Shown one piece after another: positions 19,366 through 32,400 of a stretch of DNA of 64,000 bases (position 1 is the stretch's first letter; each line of letters opens with the position of its first letter). This DNA comes from Glandiceps talaboti (lineage: Eukaryota > Hemichordata > Enteropneusta > Spengelidae). A program made the translations under genes and the position numbers. The notes below the pieces were generated by a model. The model was given only the letters and a program-made list of their open reading frames with translations, ran no database searches and had not been told where the DNA came from. The stretch spans positions 6,328,975 through 6,392,974 of the forward strand of contig NC_135554.1 in the NCBI RefSeq assembly GCF_964340395.1, given 5' to 3'.

Positions 19366-22239
19366 CAGACGGTTTGACCATCAATGAAGGTCTTTTATTT
19401 AAAGGGTTATATCTATCATTCTACTACTGCCAATATATCTTAGCCAAATTATTGCTGACCACCATATTTTCAAAAAAAAAACCTCAGAGATATAAACATT
19501 TATAATCATGTGTAGTTCAATTACAGACTAGCTTCAAATTGTTCACACTTTGGTCGTTTTTCTGTTTCACGTTGAATCCTCTGTTTGGTGATCTGCACAC
19601 TCCCATGCCTTTATGTGCTCCTTTTTCAAATGCTATATTTCTCCAGAACATATGTTGTTTAGTTGTCACACAATGGTCTTGTAATACAGAGTAGATAATA
19701 TTTCTCGCTAGCTAGCTGCTGTGACCTTTTTGTAGAGACGACCTAGTTTTATATTTCAAAGTCCATGTCAACGACAATACTAACACAGACATGTTTTGCA
19801 ACATTGTATTGTGGAATGTTACAATTTATGCAGATCAGTTTTCTATTATTGGCTCGATAGCTTAGATGTATCCAGTATGGTTTTCTACGACGTTCGCCTA
19901 TTTAGAATGTCTTTATTTATGATAAGGATAAAGCCTACAAATAGCCCTGATTATCCTAGTGTAGCGAGCAGTTCTAGTATCGTGTTGAGACGTGTATCCA
20001 AGGATTGTCTTTATCTGCGTGCCTAAACACGAGACATATAGTGCGTATTTTAGATTAGAGATTCGTCGTTTGCGTGCTAGTATACGAAGGTGCCGTCCTT
20101 ATATCAGTTTGCGTTTGGAATATATTCGAGGTATTTTATTCCCCCTTCCCTACAGCAACATGGGTGTGTTGTCAACTTTTTATTTTAATAAATTTAATGT
20201 AATAAATGCAACCTTTTGTGGTTGAACTGTTATTCAATTCTCATTGCGTTAGTGAAGGTATGGTGTCAAGTCACAGCTTGATACGTAAGCACATACGACT
20301 CGATACCAGAGATCTAGACATTCACGTCAACAACTGACGTGTACATTTCAGCTACCATACAATAATAAAACAGTTCACATACACAAGAATTGTATGCCCT
20401 TGATATGATCACGCGACATGAAATTCGATTCAAAAGTCTGCGCGTTTGACGTCAAAACGTTGTTTAGTTATGAAAAATCGGTGTTCATTATGATAATGTT
20501 CGTCAACAAACTAGTGTATAAAGACCATAGCGTCATTCTTCGGTCGTACTAGTAGTAGCCAAGCAAAGCATATAATACAATTTGTGTGAAGTTGCTGCCA
20601 TCCAAGATATGGGGTATTGTAGCGGACTGTTTTTTTGATTAGTTTTTTCATTCCATGATGTCCAGTCCGATTAAGAATCGGGCAGGACAAGGGTAAGTCA
20701 CATAACCATACTTTTAACAGTCGTAAACTATGTATCGAGTTTACTATATCTTTCCCAGTTATTCATAGAATGGTAATTTTGATCAGTATGCGTGCTCACC
20801 TAGTTGGTGCCGTTGATATTTAATTTCTTTTACTGTACTGTGTGACTGGGGAGTCTATTTTTTCATAACAATATCTAAATTCCTAATTTCAGAGAAAGAG
20901 CGAAAAGCGAGAACATGTGATTAAGTCTATGAAGACGTTTGATAAAATGAGAAGATGACTGACGAAAAGGGAAGAGTAGAGCTTTAAAAAAAAGGACAAG
21001 CAATTAGAGAAAAAAGAACGGCGTCTAGAAAAAGAGAAGGCACGGGAAAGGTACAGTCGTTTCCTTTACGATGTTTATATTAGGACATTCAAGAATAAAT
21101 ACTACTTATCAATGTTATCATGATGGCATGTTTTGATTTATTTAGTTCCCAAAAGAAGGCATGTGTTGCATTGAAAAATGCAAAACTGTACGAATTTAGA
21201 AACTTGTCTTACCTGAAAAAAAAAACCAAACCAAAGGCGTTCATTAACCAAAAACACAACAAGAAGCGTTTTCTGAGCTGGGGAAAGAAAGAGCCTAAAT
21301 TGCCCCTTACCACTCCTGATACCGTGTATATTCACCGCCAATAGAATCTGATGGGGAGCTGGAATGGGAAGATATGACACGTTCCCTTCCTGAGGACGAT
21401 GAATCAGCCAAATATGCATCACGGATTACTAAAACAAGTGCAGATCAAACGAAACCGTGCTAAACTTAAACTTGCCGTCGAATGGGAAACTAAGCTTATG
21501 CTCTTTACCGGCAAAGAAATATCGCTACACCTACGTATACGATGTAAGAAGTCGAAAAATCAGTGAAGAAATACCTCGGGGATTTGATAATACCATGGCT
21601 ACTGTGTCAGGGTATTTTAAAGAGGCTCTTCTCACAATTGTGCAAAACGCAAAGCATACATCATGGACTGACCATAATCCATTCACCCACACCTTCACAT
21701 TACCGATTACAGCACATTCGTATACATAAACATCGCATCTGTGCACGCAGCTAGCAACGTTTACATCAATAATGGTTTAGGCACAATACAAGTACATCAA
21801 TATCAGTTCTACCGATAATGTCACTCTCAATGCTACCTTATCAGAATTATTCAATCATACTTGTGATCACCGCAAAGTAAATCAACACACCAATTTCGTA
21901 ATTGTAACACCATTAACCTATCAGTTCCACAACATACAACCACTCTCAACGCTGCTACCAATTATTTAATCACGTGATCTCCGCCAAGTAGATTAACAAT
22001 CTCAACATCTAGTACGTCAATGTACTGTTTCATAAAAGCACCGATTTCGTAATTTTCATATCACGCCATTTTCCCGTATAATACATTGCTTTTGAATCAG
22101 CCAAATTGCTTTTAGAGATCCAACAATGTCATCAGTTAGGAAGTCTCGATCGTATGATAGTTTCAACTAATACAATGGAGGAATCCCCCAGTTCTGTCAC
22201 TGTATATTTCATATAAAACTGAGTACTGAGTAATAATTG
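19366..22239. other. Intergenic, no supported gene
   Basis: AT-rich sequence beyond the viral locus. A possible first exon at 20657-20690 (MMSSPIKNRAGQG followed by gtaagt) and a Lys/Glu-rich exon-like segment at 20893-21050 between acceptor and donor look-alikes are visible, but they do not splice in frame and the second contains stops. The 21120-21344 frame is basic and has no motif. These may be remains of a coiled-coil gene; I do not call one. Confidence 0.3.
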
Positions 22240-23275
22240 TAGAATTTGTGGTCACAAAATCAGGTGTACACCCGTATTCCAATGTGTCAATTGCAATTAC
22301 TCACAAGAGTTATCAATGTAGTTTGGTGTTACTGAGTTCAGTGATAGTGATATATATACAAACATTCTGCCACAAATGCAAGAAAACCATCGGGCATTTC
22401 AGTGTAGCTACAGCTTCAGAAAAAAATGTTTTAGTTCTAAATTACAAGTAGCAAATTGGTGGTGTAGGCACTCGAGATTGGGTGGATGTGAAGTTGGCTC
22501 AAAATTTAGTAAGCGCGGTAAAACCCCAACCACAGGTACATCAAGAAGAATGTTTGTAGACGGTCAGTTGTAGATCATTCTCGCAACCCAGAGCATTTTT
22601 TTCGGCGTTGGGTGATAAGACTCGCCGTAGTGATGATGACGATATTGTAAATGGGTTGACACAGCAGAAATTAGTAGGGACAAACCAGTGGAAGTGTTGT
22701 ATCAGGAATAAATTCAACGAATTAATAAACATGCTGTAAAATCAAGGTACAACACCACTGTTAGCTGAGCGTTTCACTGTGATCACGACAAACATGGTCT
22801 GTCTGATCTGTACAGAGGTATTGGATGAGCCTGTACAATTGATGGGAATCACATATTCTGTGCACCATGTATTGCAGAATAAGTACAGACCTCTCCATCA
22901 TGCCCTACATGTCGTAAAAGAAACCAGTATTCTAAGTGTCCCAACCCATTTTATCATTCTGCTGAGTGATTTCTTGTGATTATTCGTTTAAAGGCTGTCG
23001 GAATGTAGTAGCACTGGGCGAATTGCAACATCAAGCAGAAAAGTGTTGTGCACAAGATCTACCTCTACCTGTAATGCTCGAACACAATTATGCCCTGCCC
23101 TCACACCTAAACTTCACATGTTGGTTTCCACAGATAACACGACATGGATTTTTTCTTGGTTTCTAGGAGAGCATGGTTTGGAAGCCATTCACCATAAGAT
23201 AAATGAATCATTACGTACTTATGCTATTATGAGTGGAAGGGAAACTACCAAACTAGAATGCCCTCTACCTTGATG
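22240..23275 (+). pseudogene. Decayed transposon-like gene with zinc fingers and RING remnant
   Basis: Pieces of one protein lie in successive frames. A Cys-pair finger (RICGHK, then FQCVNCNYS) is near 22240-22300. A RING-type start VCLICTEVLDEPVQL is at about 22797-22841, with later cysteines and histidines partly lost. CDYSFKGCRNVVALGELQHQAEKC-type spacing, as in TRAF-like fingers, is at about 22974-23045. A C-terminal block GEHGLEAIHHKIN is at about 23166-23204. Many stops and frame changes separate them. Proteins with a RING followed by this EHG-E-IH block are abundant, repetitive and transposon-associated in invertebrate genomes; that link is from memory of the family and not tested. Confidence 0.4.
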
Positions 23276-25699
23276 TTCTGTATGGAATTTTTCAAAAAAT
23301 AAAGCAGTAACTTTGGTCGTGGTCTGTACCAAAGTTGAATACTTCTGAGCATTTATGGAATTTTAATTTTTTTTTTTTTTAAATAAAGGCATAACAGTAC
23401 TGTATAACCATATGTACTGATATTTACTCTGTCTACATTTTATCTATTTGTTTAAAAAAAACGAGTACCTTGCAATTGTTTACCAAATATCATTATAATC
23501 AAAATCCCTTCCTTACCCTCAAAACTTCAGTTTGGGTATATTTTTTTCTGGAATTACAAAAAAATTGAATATACTGCAGTATATTTAGAAGTAAAGTTGT
23601 CAACATTCACTGTAATGGTTTATTTTTCTGCTTGTTTTGGAAAATACAACAAACACCAATAAAGTACTGCTACACGTAACACACCTATCACCACACCATA
23701 TCTAGTTATTGAAACGGAATTCGTGTGTAATAATTTGCCTAACAATGAATACATTTCGAAGAATTGACGGACTCGTGTGTAACTTTTTCCAGTTGATGAG
23801 TCCAGGTTTAATTTATCTTCTTGATCTGGGTAACAGTAAATAATCACAACAGCAAGACAGAAAACATTATTTTGCGTGGCTTTAATAATAAATTCCTAGC
23901 TCAAGTGAAGGAATGTTTACATGAAGTTCATCGTTCCATTTTCTGACTGTAAAGAATATCCGACTCCACGCAATTGGAGGGTCATTGCAATTCGGTCACT
24001 TCATAACGGCAAGGTTCGAGTAAAAGTGTCCCATTTTCGGATCACTGTCAAATTGAAAAAAAAAGTCATTCTCAATTCATGTTCATGGAAACGGTCGCAG
24101 TGGGATAAATTGAATGATTTACAATGTGTCAACAAATGTTTAGCTCACCTTTATATGAAAACATCATTATAAATATGCTCTCATCTCTTAATTTGTGCAC
24201 CAGATTTCAAAATATTAATAAATACTGTTAAACAGATAATCAAGCGATCATAACGTGTCATGAACTGTATGAGGTCTGCCATACACACTTGGAGCCATGG
24301 CACTCCGAATTGTCTGTTTGTTTGTACGTACACGTACGTTTGTTTGTTTTGACAATGTATTACACCAAACTAAGATGGGCGTCCGTAACAGATGTGGTAG
24401 CCATTTTGAATTTATGTGAAGAAATGTTTTACAATTTTACTCATTTCTACCTTCCGTAAGGAATCTGAATCTGACAACAACTTTATACTCGTGCTCTACA
24501 CTACTGAGAAAGACTCTGTTTTCAGGAGTTTCATGCCAACCTTATTTTGTGTTTCCCTTGGATCTGCACTCTGCATTGGCTGCACAAACATGAGGAAAAA
24601 AGAAAACCGAAGCTGATTCAAACTCACCAGAAAATATTCTTTTTCTTTGCCTTAAAATAGGTTTACAATGATTGTGGAGTTCACAAACAGGTGAAATATT
24701 TATCGTTTCAATTTCGTCAAATACGGACTTATCATTTTCAAATTTCACACACTGATGCGCAGATGAATAAAGAGAAATCGTGTCTTTTTAGATTTTCGAT
24801 TAGAAGTTTAGGAAGTATTATAAGCTTATTGACTCGAACCATCTCCTTTTTACCGTGTTCTTTTCCGATTTCTCTCGATAACAAAATACCGCTGTTTGTT
24901 GCAAGGCTTGTACATAATCATTTATCTAGCTTGGTATCTCAGGATATAAATACACTCTCACATATTTATCAAGTGTAATAATCTATAATTTATACCCAAA
25001 TGTGTGTGGTCAAAATATGGAAAATAGACCAAGCCTCGCCTAGCCTACGAAGAAATTTCGCGACAATGTATCAATAATGGTGACCTATACATTGACCTCT
25101 ATATAATTAGTGTACAGTGAGGGCGCGCCACTCAACAAAATCTTGAGAATGTGTAAACTCGTGGTGGGACAGAAGGAAGTTCAACACGCACATGCCATAT
25201 CCCGGGTATAGAGGGGATCACGAAAGTCGAGTGAAGTTGAGGATGGCAAGTTTTCGCGGCTGAGAATAGGAGGCGTGGCGGGCATTTGAACAACATTTTT
25301 GACAACTAACTTTCATTGGGACTTGACGAGTCACAGATATAGAGCTAAATTTCTTGCATAAATCCTTATGGAAGGCATTCAATTTAAATCTGGTTAGCCA
25401 TACGATAACGACATTCATGAAAAATATGAGCAAACCATATCATCATGCAAATATGGAGACTATTCATTTAAATATATAGTTTTATAGTGTTACAGACATG
25501 GGAGGTACTCAATCATGCCCTGAAAACATGGTCGAGAACTAACGTTTTAAATAGTTGGTAAATTATTAGAAAATGTCACAAAAATTTGGTAGTTTTAAGG
25601 TAATAAAATTGCTGTAACTTTTGAAGGGATCATGTGGATTTCGTAATTTTTTTGTTTTGTTTTATGTGCTTTTATATTCTTTTTTCCAAACAAAGAATA
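23276..25699. other. Intergenic, no supported gene
   Basis: AT-rich sequence with short homopolymers. Frames are short and motif-free. At about 25358-25397 a motif (cttatggaaggcattcaatt and onward) matches the viral breakpoint at 2846-2884, marking a dispersed repeat. Confidence 0.4.
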
Positions 25700-26330
25700 A
25701 TGATTATCATAGAAGCAACTTAAATAATGACTTTGCATCCATACTATTATCAGATCTGGGATGGGGCAAATGATTGCTTTGCTATTGAATTCTCGATCTC
25801 TTAGGTGGTGGCACCACCACTGCAAATCCCTCTCGAACTCTGGCAATAGAGTCACTATATTCTTGTATGACTGGTTGTAAATCAGTGACCTTGTTTTGGT
25901 TATTTGTTGGAACCTGATTGCAAGAATATCAATGCTGGTAGTACTGCAGCCATTGAGGCAGTCATTTTGCCTATCACTTGTGCTAGTTCCGAATTCCCTG
26001 ACAGAAATTTGAGTCTTGCAGGATAGATTTGTACAGTGAATGATAATCTGAACAATTTTGTTTTCCGGTAGAAACATTCTCATTTTCACTGAGTTGAGGA
26101 AACCCAGAAACTATATCGCCTGAGTTGGGGCAAGGTGGGATACGGATTTCTCCCAGTTTATTCCGAACCCCAGATGTTGAAGTAGAAGCACTATGTACAT
26201 CCAGTCCCCTTCATTTAGGCGATCTTTCAGCATATGCAAACCTTCCATTTTGAAATGTTCGTATGGTATGAACTTGTTCAATGGTTTCAGGTTGATCACT
26301 GGACGATGACCCCAATCTTTTCTTTGGCAC
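25700..26330 (-). pseudogene. DIRS-like retroelement, reverse transcriptase remnant
   Basis: Read leftward from about 26330, the first frame has INLKPLNKFIPYEHFKMEGL, the conserved opening block of DIRS1-type reverse transcriptases. The catalytic core is missing: LNEGDWM is followed at once by LLLQHLGFGINWEKS, which normally lies after the YxDD motif. A second frame (26089-25595) continues with LPENKI, SVREFG and LERDLQWWCHHL-like spacing (EFERDLQWWCHHL). DIRS elements use a tyrosine recombinase; none is visible here. An internal deletion and frame changes make this a dead fragment. Confidence 0.65.
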
Positions 26331-26361
26331 TTTGAAAATATGACTTTGATTTCCCCCTTTT

Positions 26362-26365
<4 letters not shown>

Positions 26366-26397
<32 letters not shown>
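26366..26397. repeat. Poly-T tract
   Basis: An uninterrupted T run of about 32 bases upstream of the minus-strand DIRS-like remnant. It may be the A-tail of a minus-strand retrocopy or a simple homopolymer; nothing else supports either reading. Confidence 0.8.
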
Positions 26398-26400
<3 letters not shown>

Positions 26401-26502
26401 GCTTCATCGATTAGAAGAGGTTGACTTTGTGGAAATTTTGGACTTTGCGGAAGTCTTGTTTGAATTGGAACTGTGGAAAATTATATATGTAACCTCTCAA
26501 AA

Positions 26503-26676
26503 TTGATATAGCTGTCTACCTTGGAATATAGCATCGATATAGCTGTCTACCTTGGAATATATAGCATCGATATAGCTGTCTACATTGGGATATATAGCAT
26601 CGATATAGCTGTCTACCTTGGAATATAGCATCGATATAGCTGTCCACCTTGGAATATATAGCATCGATATAGCTCG

Positions 26677-26728
<52 letters not shown>
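26503..26728. repeat. Minisatellite (about 34-38 bp unit) followed by (AT)n
   Basis: The core gatatagctgtctaccttgg repeats five times between 26503 and about 26672, spaced 34-38 bases by presence or absence of an extra atat. A (AT)n run follows at 26681-26728. Confidence 0.9.
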
Positions 26729-26730
<2 letters not shown>

Positions 26731-27309
26731 TTTAGACTTTAGACTTTATTTCTCAAGGCCCTAAAACCTCACGCCATCACCCCAAGGGCAGAGCCAGGAG
26801 TTGAGTTCCTCACCCCAAGGCCAGAAGTCGAGTGTCTTAAATTTTACAAATCACTTACAGGAAAACTTCCTGATAGCAATACCTACATTGAAACGAGATG
26901 GCATACATTTATAAAAGCACGTCTAAATTATTGTCTTGATACCAATGTCAGCTATTGCAATAATAAGATTCTCTCCAACTGGATGTTTGGCTACGTGTAT
27001 AAACAGCGTCATGTCTGAACCCAAACACGGTAATTACAAATTCATGACAGCGCAACTGAATTATTACAAGCTACCAAGTTTGCCTGTCACATGCTGTACA
27101 TAGATTAAGCAAAACATAACACAGGTAGACTTAGTAGGTTGATAGAATTCAGCTGTAACTTTATGCCAGTGCAGTACTGGCATAACTGTGTGTCTGAAAA
27201 GGTTATTAGTTGCATACCACAACTGTGTTTTCTGATGTACTAGGAGTTCATCAATGTTCACAATATACTCTAGACTACATGTTACATGTATTTATTTTTG
27301 TACACGCTT
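26729..27309. other. No supported gene
   Basis: The stretch holds a short ctttaga duplication at 26730 and a poorly conserved region. Nothing in it looks coding. Confidence 0.4.
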
Positions 27310-27985
27310 TGGCATGAAATTACAGATACTGCAGCAACAGTTACCATTTGATTCATGACTGGTTTGAGTTTTAATGGGATAACTTAGTTCAACAAGTGGA
27401 AGGTTTTCATGCGCCCAATTGCCCTTTCTACGTGAATACGTAACCTGGCAATTCTACGTGTGTCAAGAACCTCAGAAGCATTCAGTATCTTACCTTTTCC
27501 ATATTCAGTTTTCCGTGTAAATGGGGGAATACGTAGAGTAGCTTTTTTTCTCAATAGCAAATCTCTAATATTGAACCCCCTATCAGCCATAATTTCATCG
27601 CCTTCATTAATTAAGTCTAAATATCCACTGTGTTCTGTTACATATCTGTCTGACACATTTTCACCCCATAAGTTTGATAACTTTTAAAATGAAAAGGTAC
27701 CTGATGGCGTTATAGATACAAGCAACTTAAATGTGTTATGGGATTTATAGGAACTGTATGTGGAAATTTGAGCCTTTGTGCAATCTATGATACTATTTGT
27801 GTTTGGATACTGTTCCCTAAATGATATTGGCAATTACTTCATGACTTGCTCCCTCGATGGAATTTTAATAGTCAGCGACATTACTTTGGAAATGTATGTA
27901 ATCCAGGTTGTAAATATCTGTGAAACTCTAGTCTTTGAAACCCCGAAAATATCCCCAACAAAAAAAAGTAAGCAATCCTAAACGT
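27310..27985 (-). pseudogene. DDE_Tnp_4 (Harbinger/HARBI1-type) transposase remnant
   Basis: Read leftward, the DDE nuclease of a cut-and-paste transposase is recognisable: first Asp in NTNSIIDCTKAQI (about 27790), then YSSYKSHNTFK and LVSITPSG, VSDRYVTEHSG, the second Asp in IMADRGF (about 27585), and Glu in HVERAIGRMK (about 27410). An N-terminal helix-turn-helix-like FGVSKTRVSQIF is at about 27930. Two in-frame stops (before LPISF and after TFSF) break it. No terminal repeats were found around it. It is a decayed transposase gene. Confidence 0.75.
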
Positions 27986-29048
27986 AATCTAACCAAAGTC
28001 AAAATTCATGAAAAATATATCAATATAATAAATATACTATTCAACATTAAACCTTGTGTCTTGCTTTAGCTTCAATGCTATAATAAGTTATTGAATAGAG
28101 GGATATCATAAACTGTCTGGTATGATTGATGGAAACTAATGAATTTGTTATTCAAAAAAAATTGTAGGTCAATAGGAACAAAACAAATATATCCCCAAGT
28201 AATATGATTCTTCAGGTGTAAACAAAATGACCAATCTACAAGGTAACAATACTGTGTTCAACAGAATTAAATACAATATAATACAGCAGGGTGTTTGACT
28301 AGGAATACTAAAGAGCAAAATACATGTACAAATTATTAGAAAAGTGCTCACCCAATCTAAAACAGACCATGAGGGTATTCTATCTATCTCCGTGTTTCTA
28401 ATATACTCTGTCCGAAAAAGAGTTACAAAAATAATTGTCTAAACATGACAATAAATGCACTTGGTTTATACACTTGTATCTACACTCTGAGGTGGGTATG
28501 GTTAGACCATGTTAAATTGTTCACATTTTAAAAAGTCTAGAATTTATACAAAGCAAGTACTGAGTACCTACCAGGCTAGTCCTGCCTACAGACGGTGCAC
28601 TAGTCTATATTACTGACTTGAGAAATAGGAGGGACAATTGTCAGAACCGAGTCCCGGATTACTCCATATGCAAGCAGGAATACTACTTCCAGGCGTATTA
28701 CTCGTATCAGGTTCACAAACATCAACAAACCTCTCCAACACAGTTATCATAGTATGAAACATCCATCCATTCATCTGAAGTAGTATCACCATTTCGTGTT
28801 TGTGGTATTTCATTTCCCGATCTGGCGATGGGACGTTTCCAACACGCAAACGCGGCTGCTTGTTGACATTTGAACACTACGGTGTCAGCTGATCGACGTA
28901 AAACAGACTGCTTGTAGTTGTTGTAAGCAAACAACGTTGGGACAGGATTATTTGATGTTGGTCCCTGTCCCCCTTCAAAATGTCTAGAACAAACTCAAGA
29001 ATAGTAGTTTGGTGACCAACCTTCCTCTCGTCTCAGCATCTTCACCCA
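27986..29048. other. Intergenic, no supported gene
   Basis: AT-rich sequence. A minus-strand frame at 28722-28934 has several Cys and Trp residues but no recognised domain. Confidence 0.35.
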
Positions 29049-29463
29049 CAGGGAGCTCAGGCTCATTTAGTTCTGTTTACAAATATAAACAAGACAAAAC
29101 AAACAAACAAGTAAACAAATAAACAAGTAAACAAACAAACAAACAAACAAAATAAACCGACAAATGAGTAGATACATACATGAGTAAACGACAACAAAAC
29201 CAACGAACAAACAAACACTGACCCCCCTCCCCCCGAAATGGTCACATGTGGAAATAACCCACCATATGTGACCATTTCGGGGAGGGGGGGGGGGCAGTGT
29301 TTGGTTGTTCGTTGGTTTGTTGTCGTTTGCTCATGTATGCATCTACTCATTTGTCGGTTTATTTTGTTTGTTTGTTTACTTGTGTATTTGTTTGTTTGTT
29401 TACTTGGTGTTTGTTTGTTTTGTTTTTATTTGTAAACAGAACTAAATGAGCCTGAGCTCCCTG
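29049..29463. repeat. Long inverted repeat (foldback hairpin)
   Basis: The left arm from cagggagctcaggctcattt at 29049 and the right arm ending in aatgagcctgagctccctg at 29463 are near-complementary over about 200 bases each. They meet at about 29250-29265 around ccgaaatggtcacat / atgtgaccatttcgg. The arms contain (CAAA)n / (TTTG)n runs. The structure fits a MITE or foldback element. No coding content is convincing. Confidence 0.9.
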
Positions 29464-32400
29464 TTTTTCACCCATCGCTTCCGTAACTTCCGAAAAAATC
29501 TCACACCAAGCATCCACGGATATTTTCCATTTTTTTCTGTTTTACGACCGAAACATTACATCCAGGCGCCTTTACGGACAAAGGGCCATTCAAACGCTAG
29601 ACTGGCAGACGACAAACTCTGCTACATCCCAGACGCTTGACAAATCCACTGCGCAAAGTTATGCGCATAGTTGCACAATGGTTCGTCTACTGTCTACATA
29701 GGTGTGGACAAAAGTAAGCTCTTCGGATGTATATGACTAAAACGATTGTCAAAAGTTAGTGTACAACAATAGAGCAAGAAAATATAAACATTCTCACCAT
29801 AATAACACATAGATAGACTTCATTTTCATCAATTTAAATACGTGCTCTGCTCTTTTCCAAAACCAAAATGAAACTTTGAAAGAGTTATTTTCGTCCCTCT
29901 AAAATCAAGCTGTCATTTATTGGCAAAAACAAATACTTTCCGCGGCCACTGAACTGACCCCCTGCAACATTACCACTGTAAGCGACTTGTTACTAACAAC
30001 ACAAGCAGGGAGGACACGTTTCTAAGCAATGCAAAATATGAGAAAAAAACGAAATTTTCTACACGACAGAAACTCCATATTCAATAGAGGACAGTATGTA
30101 TACTTTTCATTCACAAATGTGGTTGTTTAGCGTACATTTTGCTCACTTCTGCATTCAACGGGATTAGCATGCACCATTTTGACCTCGAAACAGGACGCAC
30201 ATACGAATCATATAACCATACATCTCACATTATATCTCCATTGATGAAACAGTTTAAATGTTTATTTCACGTAAGGAAATTGCTAATGTTCATTACTTAG
30301 TGTGGTCAATGTTAAAAATCGATATGCATGTCTCTGAAATAAACCGATACACCAGCACGATCATACAATGTACATGGAAATACGGCGGGAAATTCGTGCA
30401 TGTTCCTCTATTATTTAGTACGGAACATAATTCCTTGCGATGTACGGCTTGGCTCGAAAATAAAGTATCCGTACTTTCGAATAGACCTGTTAAAAGTACT
30501 AAATGACGCTTCAAACATTTCATAATGTTTGTATACAATTGATACACAATGAATGAAACGATCCGTGCTATGTCCGTACTACTACTACTACTACAAGGGC
30601 GACATGATGAACTTACTGTTTTAATGTTTGGTACATGGTGTAGGGTGACTTGGTTTGAACGGACATCTCCTTTTTATGTTAATCTTTTCAAATATTATTT
30701 CTGAAAAAAAAGTGTCTTTTAGATGTTCAGAGAGATGTAAATATAATTTTCAAAAAACCAGGAAAGAACTACTCATCAAATAGAACTCATTAATATGCTA
30801 CCGCAAGTACCTGTTCATCCACTGAACCTTCCAGCACCTCTAGCTAGAATAGCTAGCTCTGCTTCGAGGCATTTTGAACAGCAGCAATCACTGCACGTAC
30901 GAACCCGGCCCAAAGCTAGACAATGTTGATTTGGGGTACAAAAATAGAAATAGACCCACCTCACTGAACCGTGTAGAAATGTTACCATGGATACTTTTTT
31001 CATGGGGAGACAATGTAGGTAATTTTTATACAACTTGTATATAACTTTGTTGCAATTTGAATATTTTTAGGGTTTACATGATACATAAACATAATCACAA
31101 GACACTGACTTCAACTTATACTTGTACAGTTGGCCTGACAGATGGAAAATAATTGTATTTGTGATTGAATACATCCGCTTAAAGACATGACTATGAATTC
31201 AGTAATTTTACATTGGCAGGGTATTACTACATTGATACAGGGATGTAAGGGGGGGGGGTCCAATGGAGAAATAATACTGAACATACTTTAAATATAGCAA
31301 CTGATGACCAAACCAATTGGAGATTTAAAGTTCAACAACCCTATATTGTTTGTTTTGGTTGTATGTTGTTTTTTTCTTGAACATTAATCACAAGGAACAA
31401 TTACAAAAAAAAGCAAATAAATAAAATAAAATAAACATGCAAAAACAAAAGTACGAGTACATGCACAGATTTCTTGGTGCACGAAACCATCATTGAGTTA
31501 GCATCTTATCCTTCCTTGAGAAAAGTATAAACGCCAGACTCTCAAACAAAAGGAATTTAAAATATTTTTTGAGAAAGAATATTTATAAACATGTATTTGT
31601 ATACCTACACATGTATATACAGGTGTGCGTATACATGTATTACTTATTACTATGTTTCTATATAGTATAATGACCAGTGTGTATTACTTTGATAGTGTAC
31701 AGACTTGTATATGCATGAATAAATATACATGTTCATTTATACAGATATTCATGATTATTAATTTCAATTTCATATCATTATGCAAATGTTTTTTTATTTT
31801 ATTCATTAATTTATTACGTTGCTTTTTTCCTTCTTTTTTTTTTGGGGGGGGGGGGGGTTGGCTTCCTGTGCATTCTTATGAATTTTCATTTAATTTTTTT
31901 TTTTTAAACTACACTTACAATTCAATCAATTTAGATGTAAAAAGATCATACATCTACCTTGAAATTAGGATTTTCGTCAGACATTTTGACATTGTTTTAA
32001 CAATATTTGTTCAGAATCTTCATTTAGCTATTTTGGTAGTTCACACAGATACACACACAAACAAACAAACACACATGCTCATGCACACATAGAGACAAAT
32101 ATAAACAATCTGTTATGTTTATTGGTTTGATGGACTATTTCTTTTCGGAGGATGTGGCTGTGAAAAGAACCATCTGGTTTGATTGGCCTTCACAAAATCC
32201 AGTCGAGTTGGTAACACATTTAAATTGGTTAATTCCAAAGATATTCCTAGTAGACCATTTTAATGATGTTGTCCTTTGGAAAGGCCTGTATGATTTGGTT
32301 CTAGTGAGTAATGTGAGTAAAACCCAATTGTTATAATAAGTCCTTAAACTTTGGTGAGATGTCTCAAGCAGCACAGGTTGTGGTACAGGTATTTCTGATG

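Noticed and set aside
20657-21050. Two-exon gene with Lys/Glu-rich second exon
   Set aside because: Splice phases do not agree and the second exon has stops.
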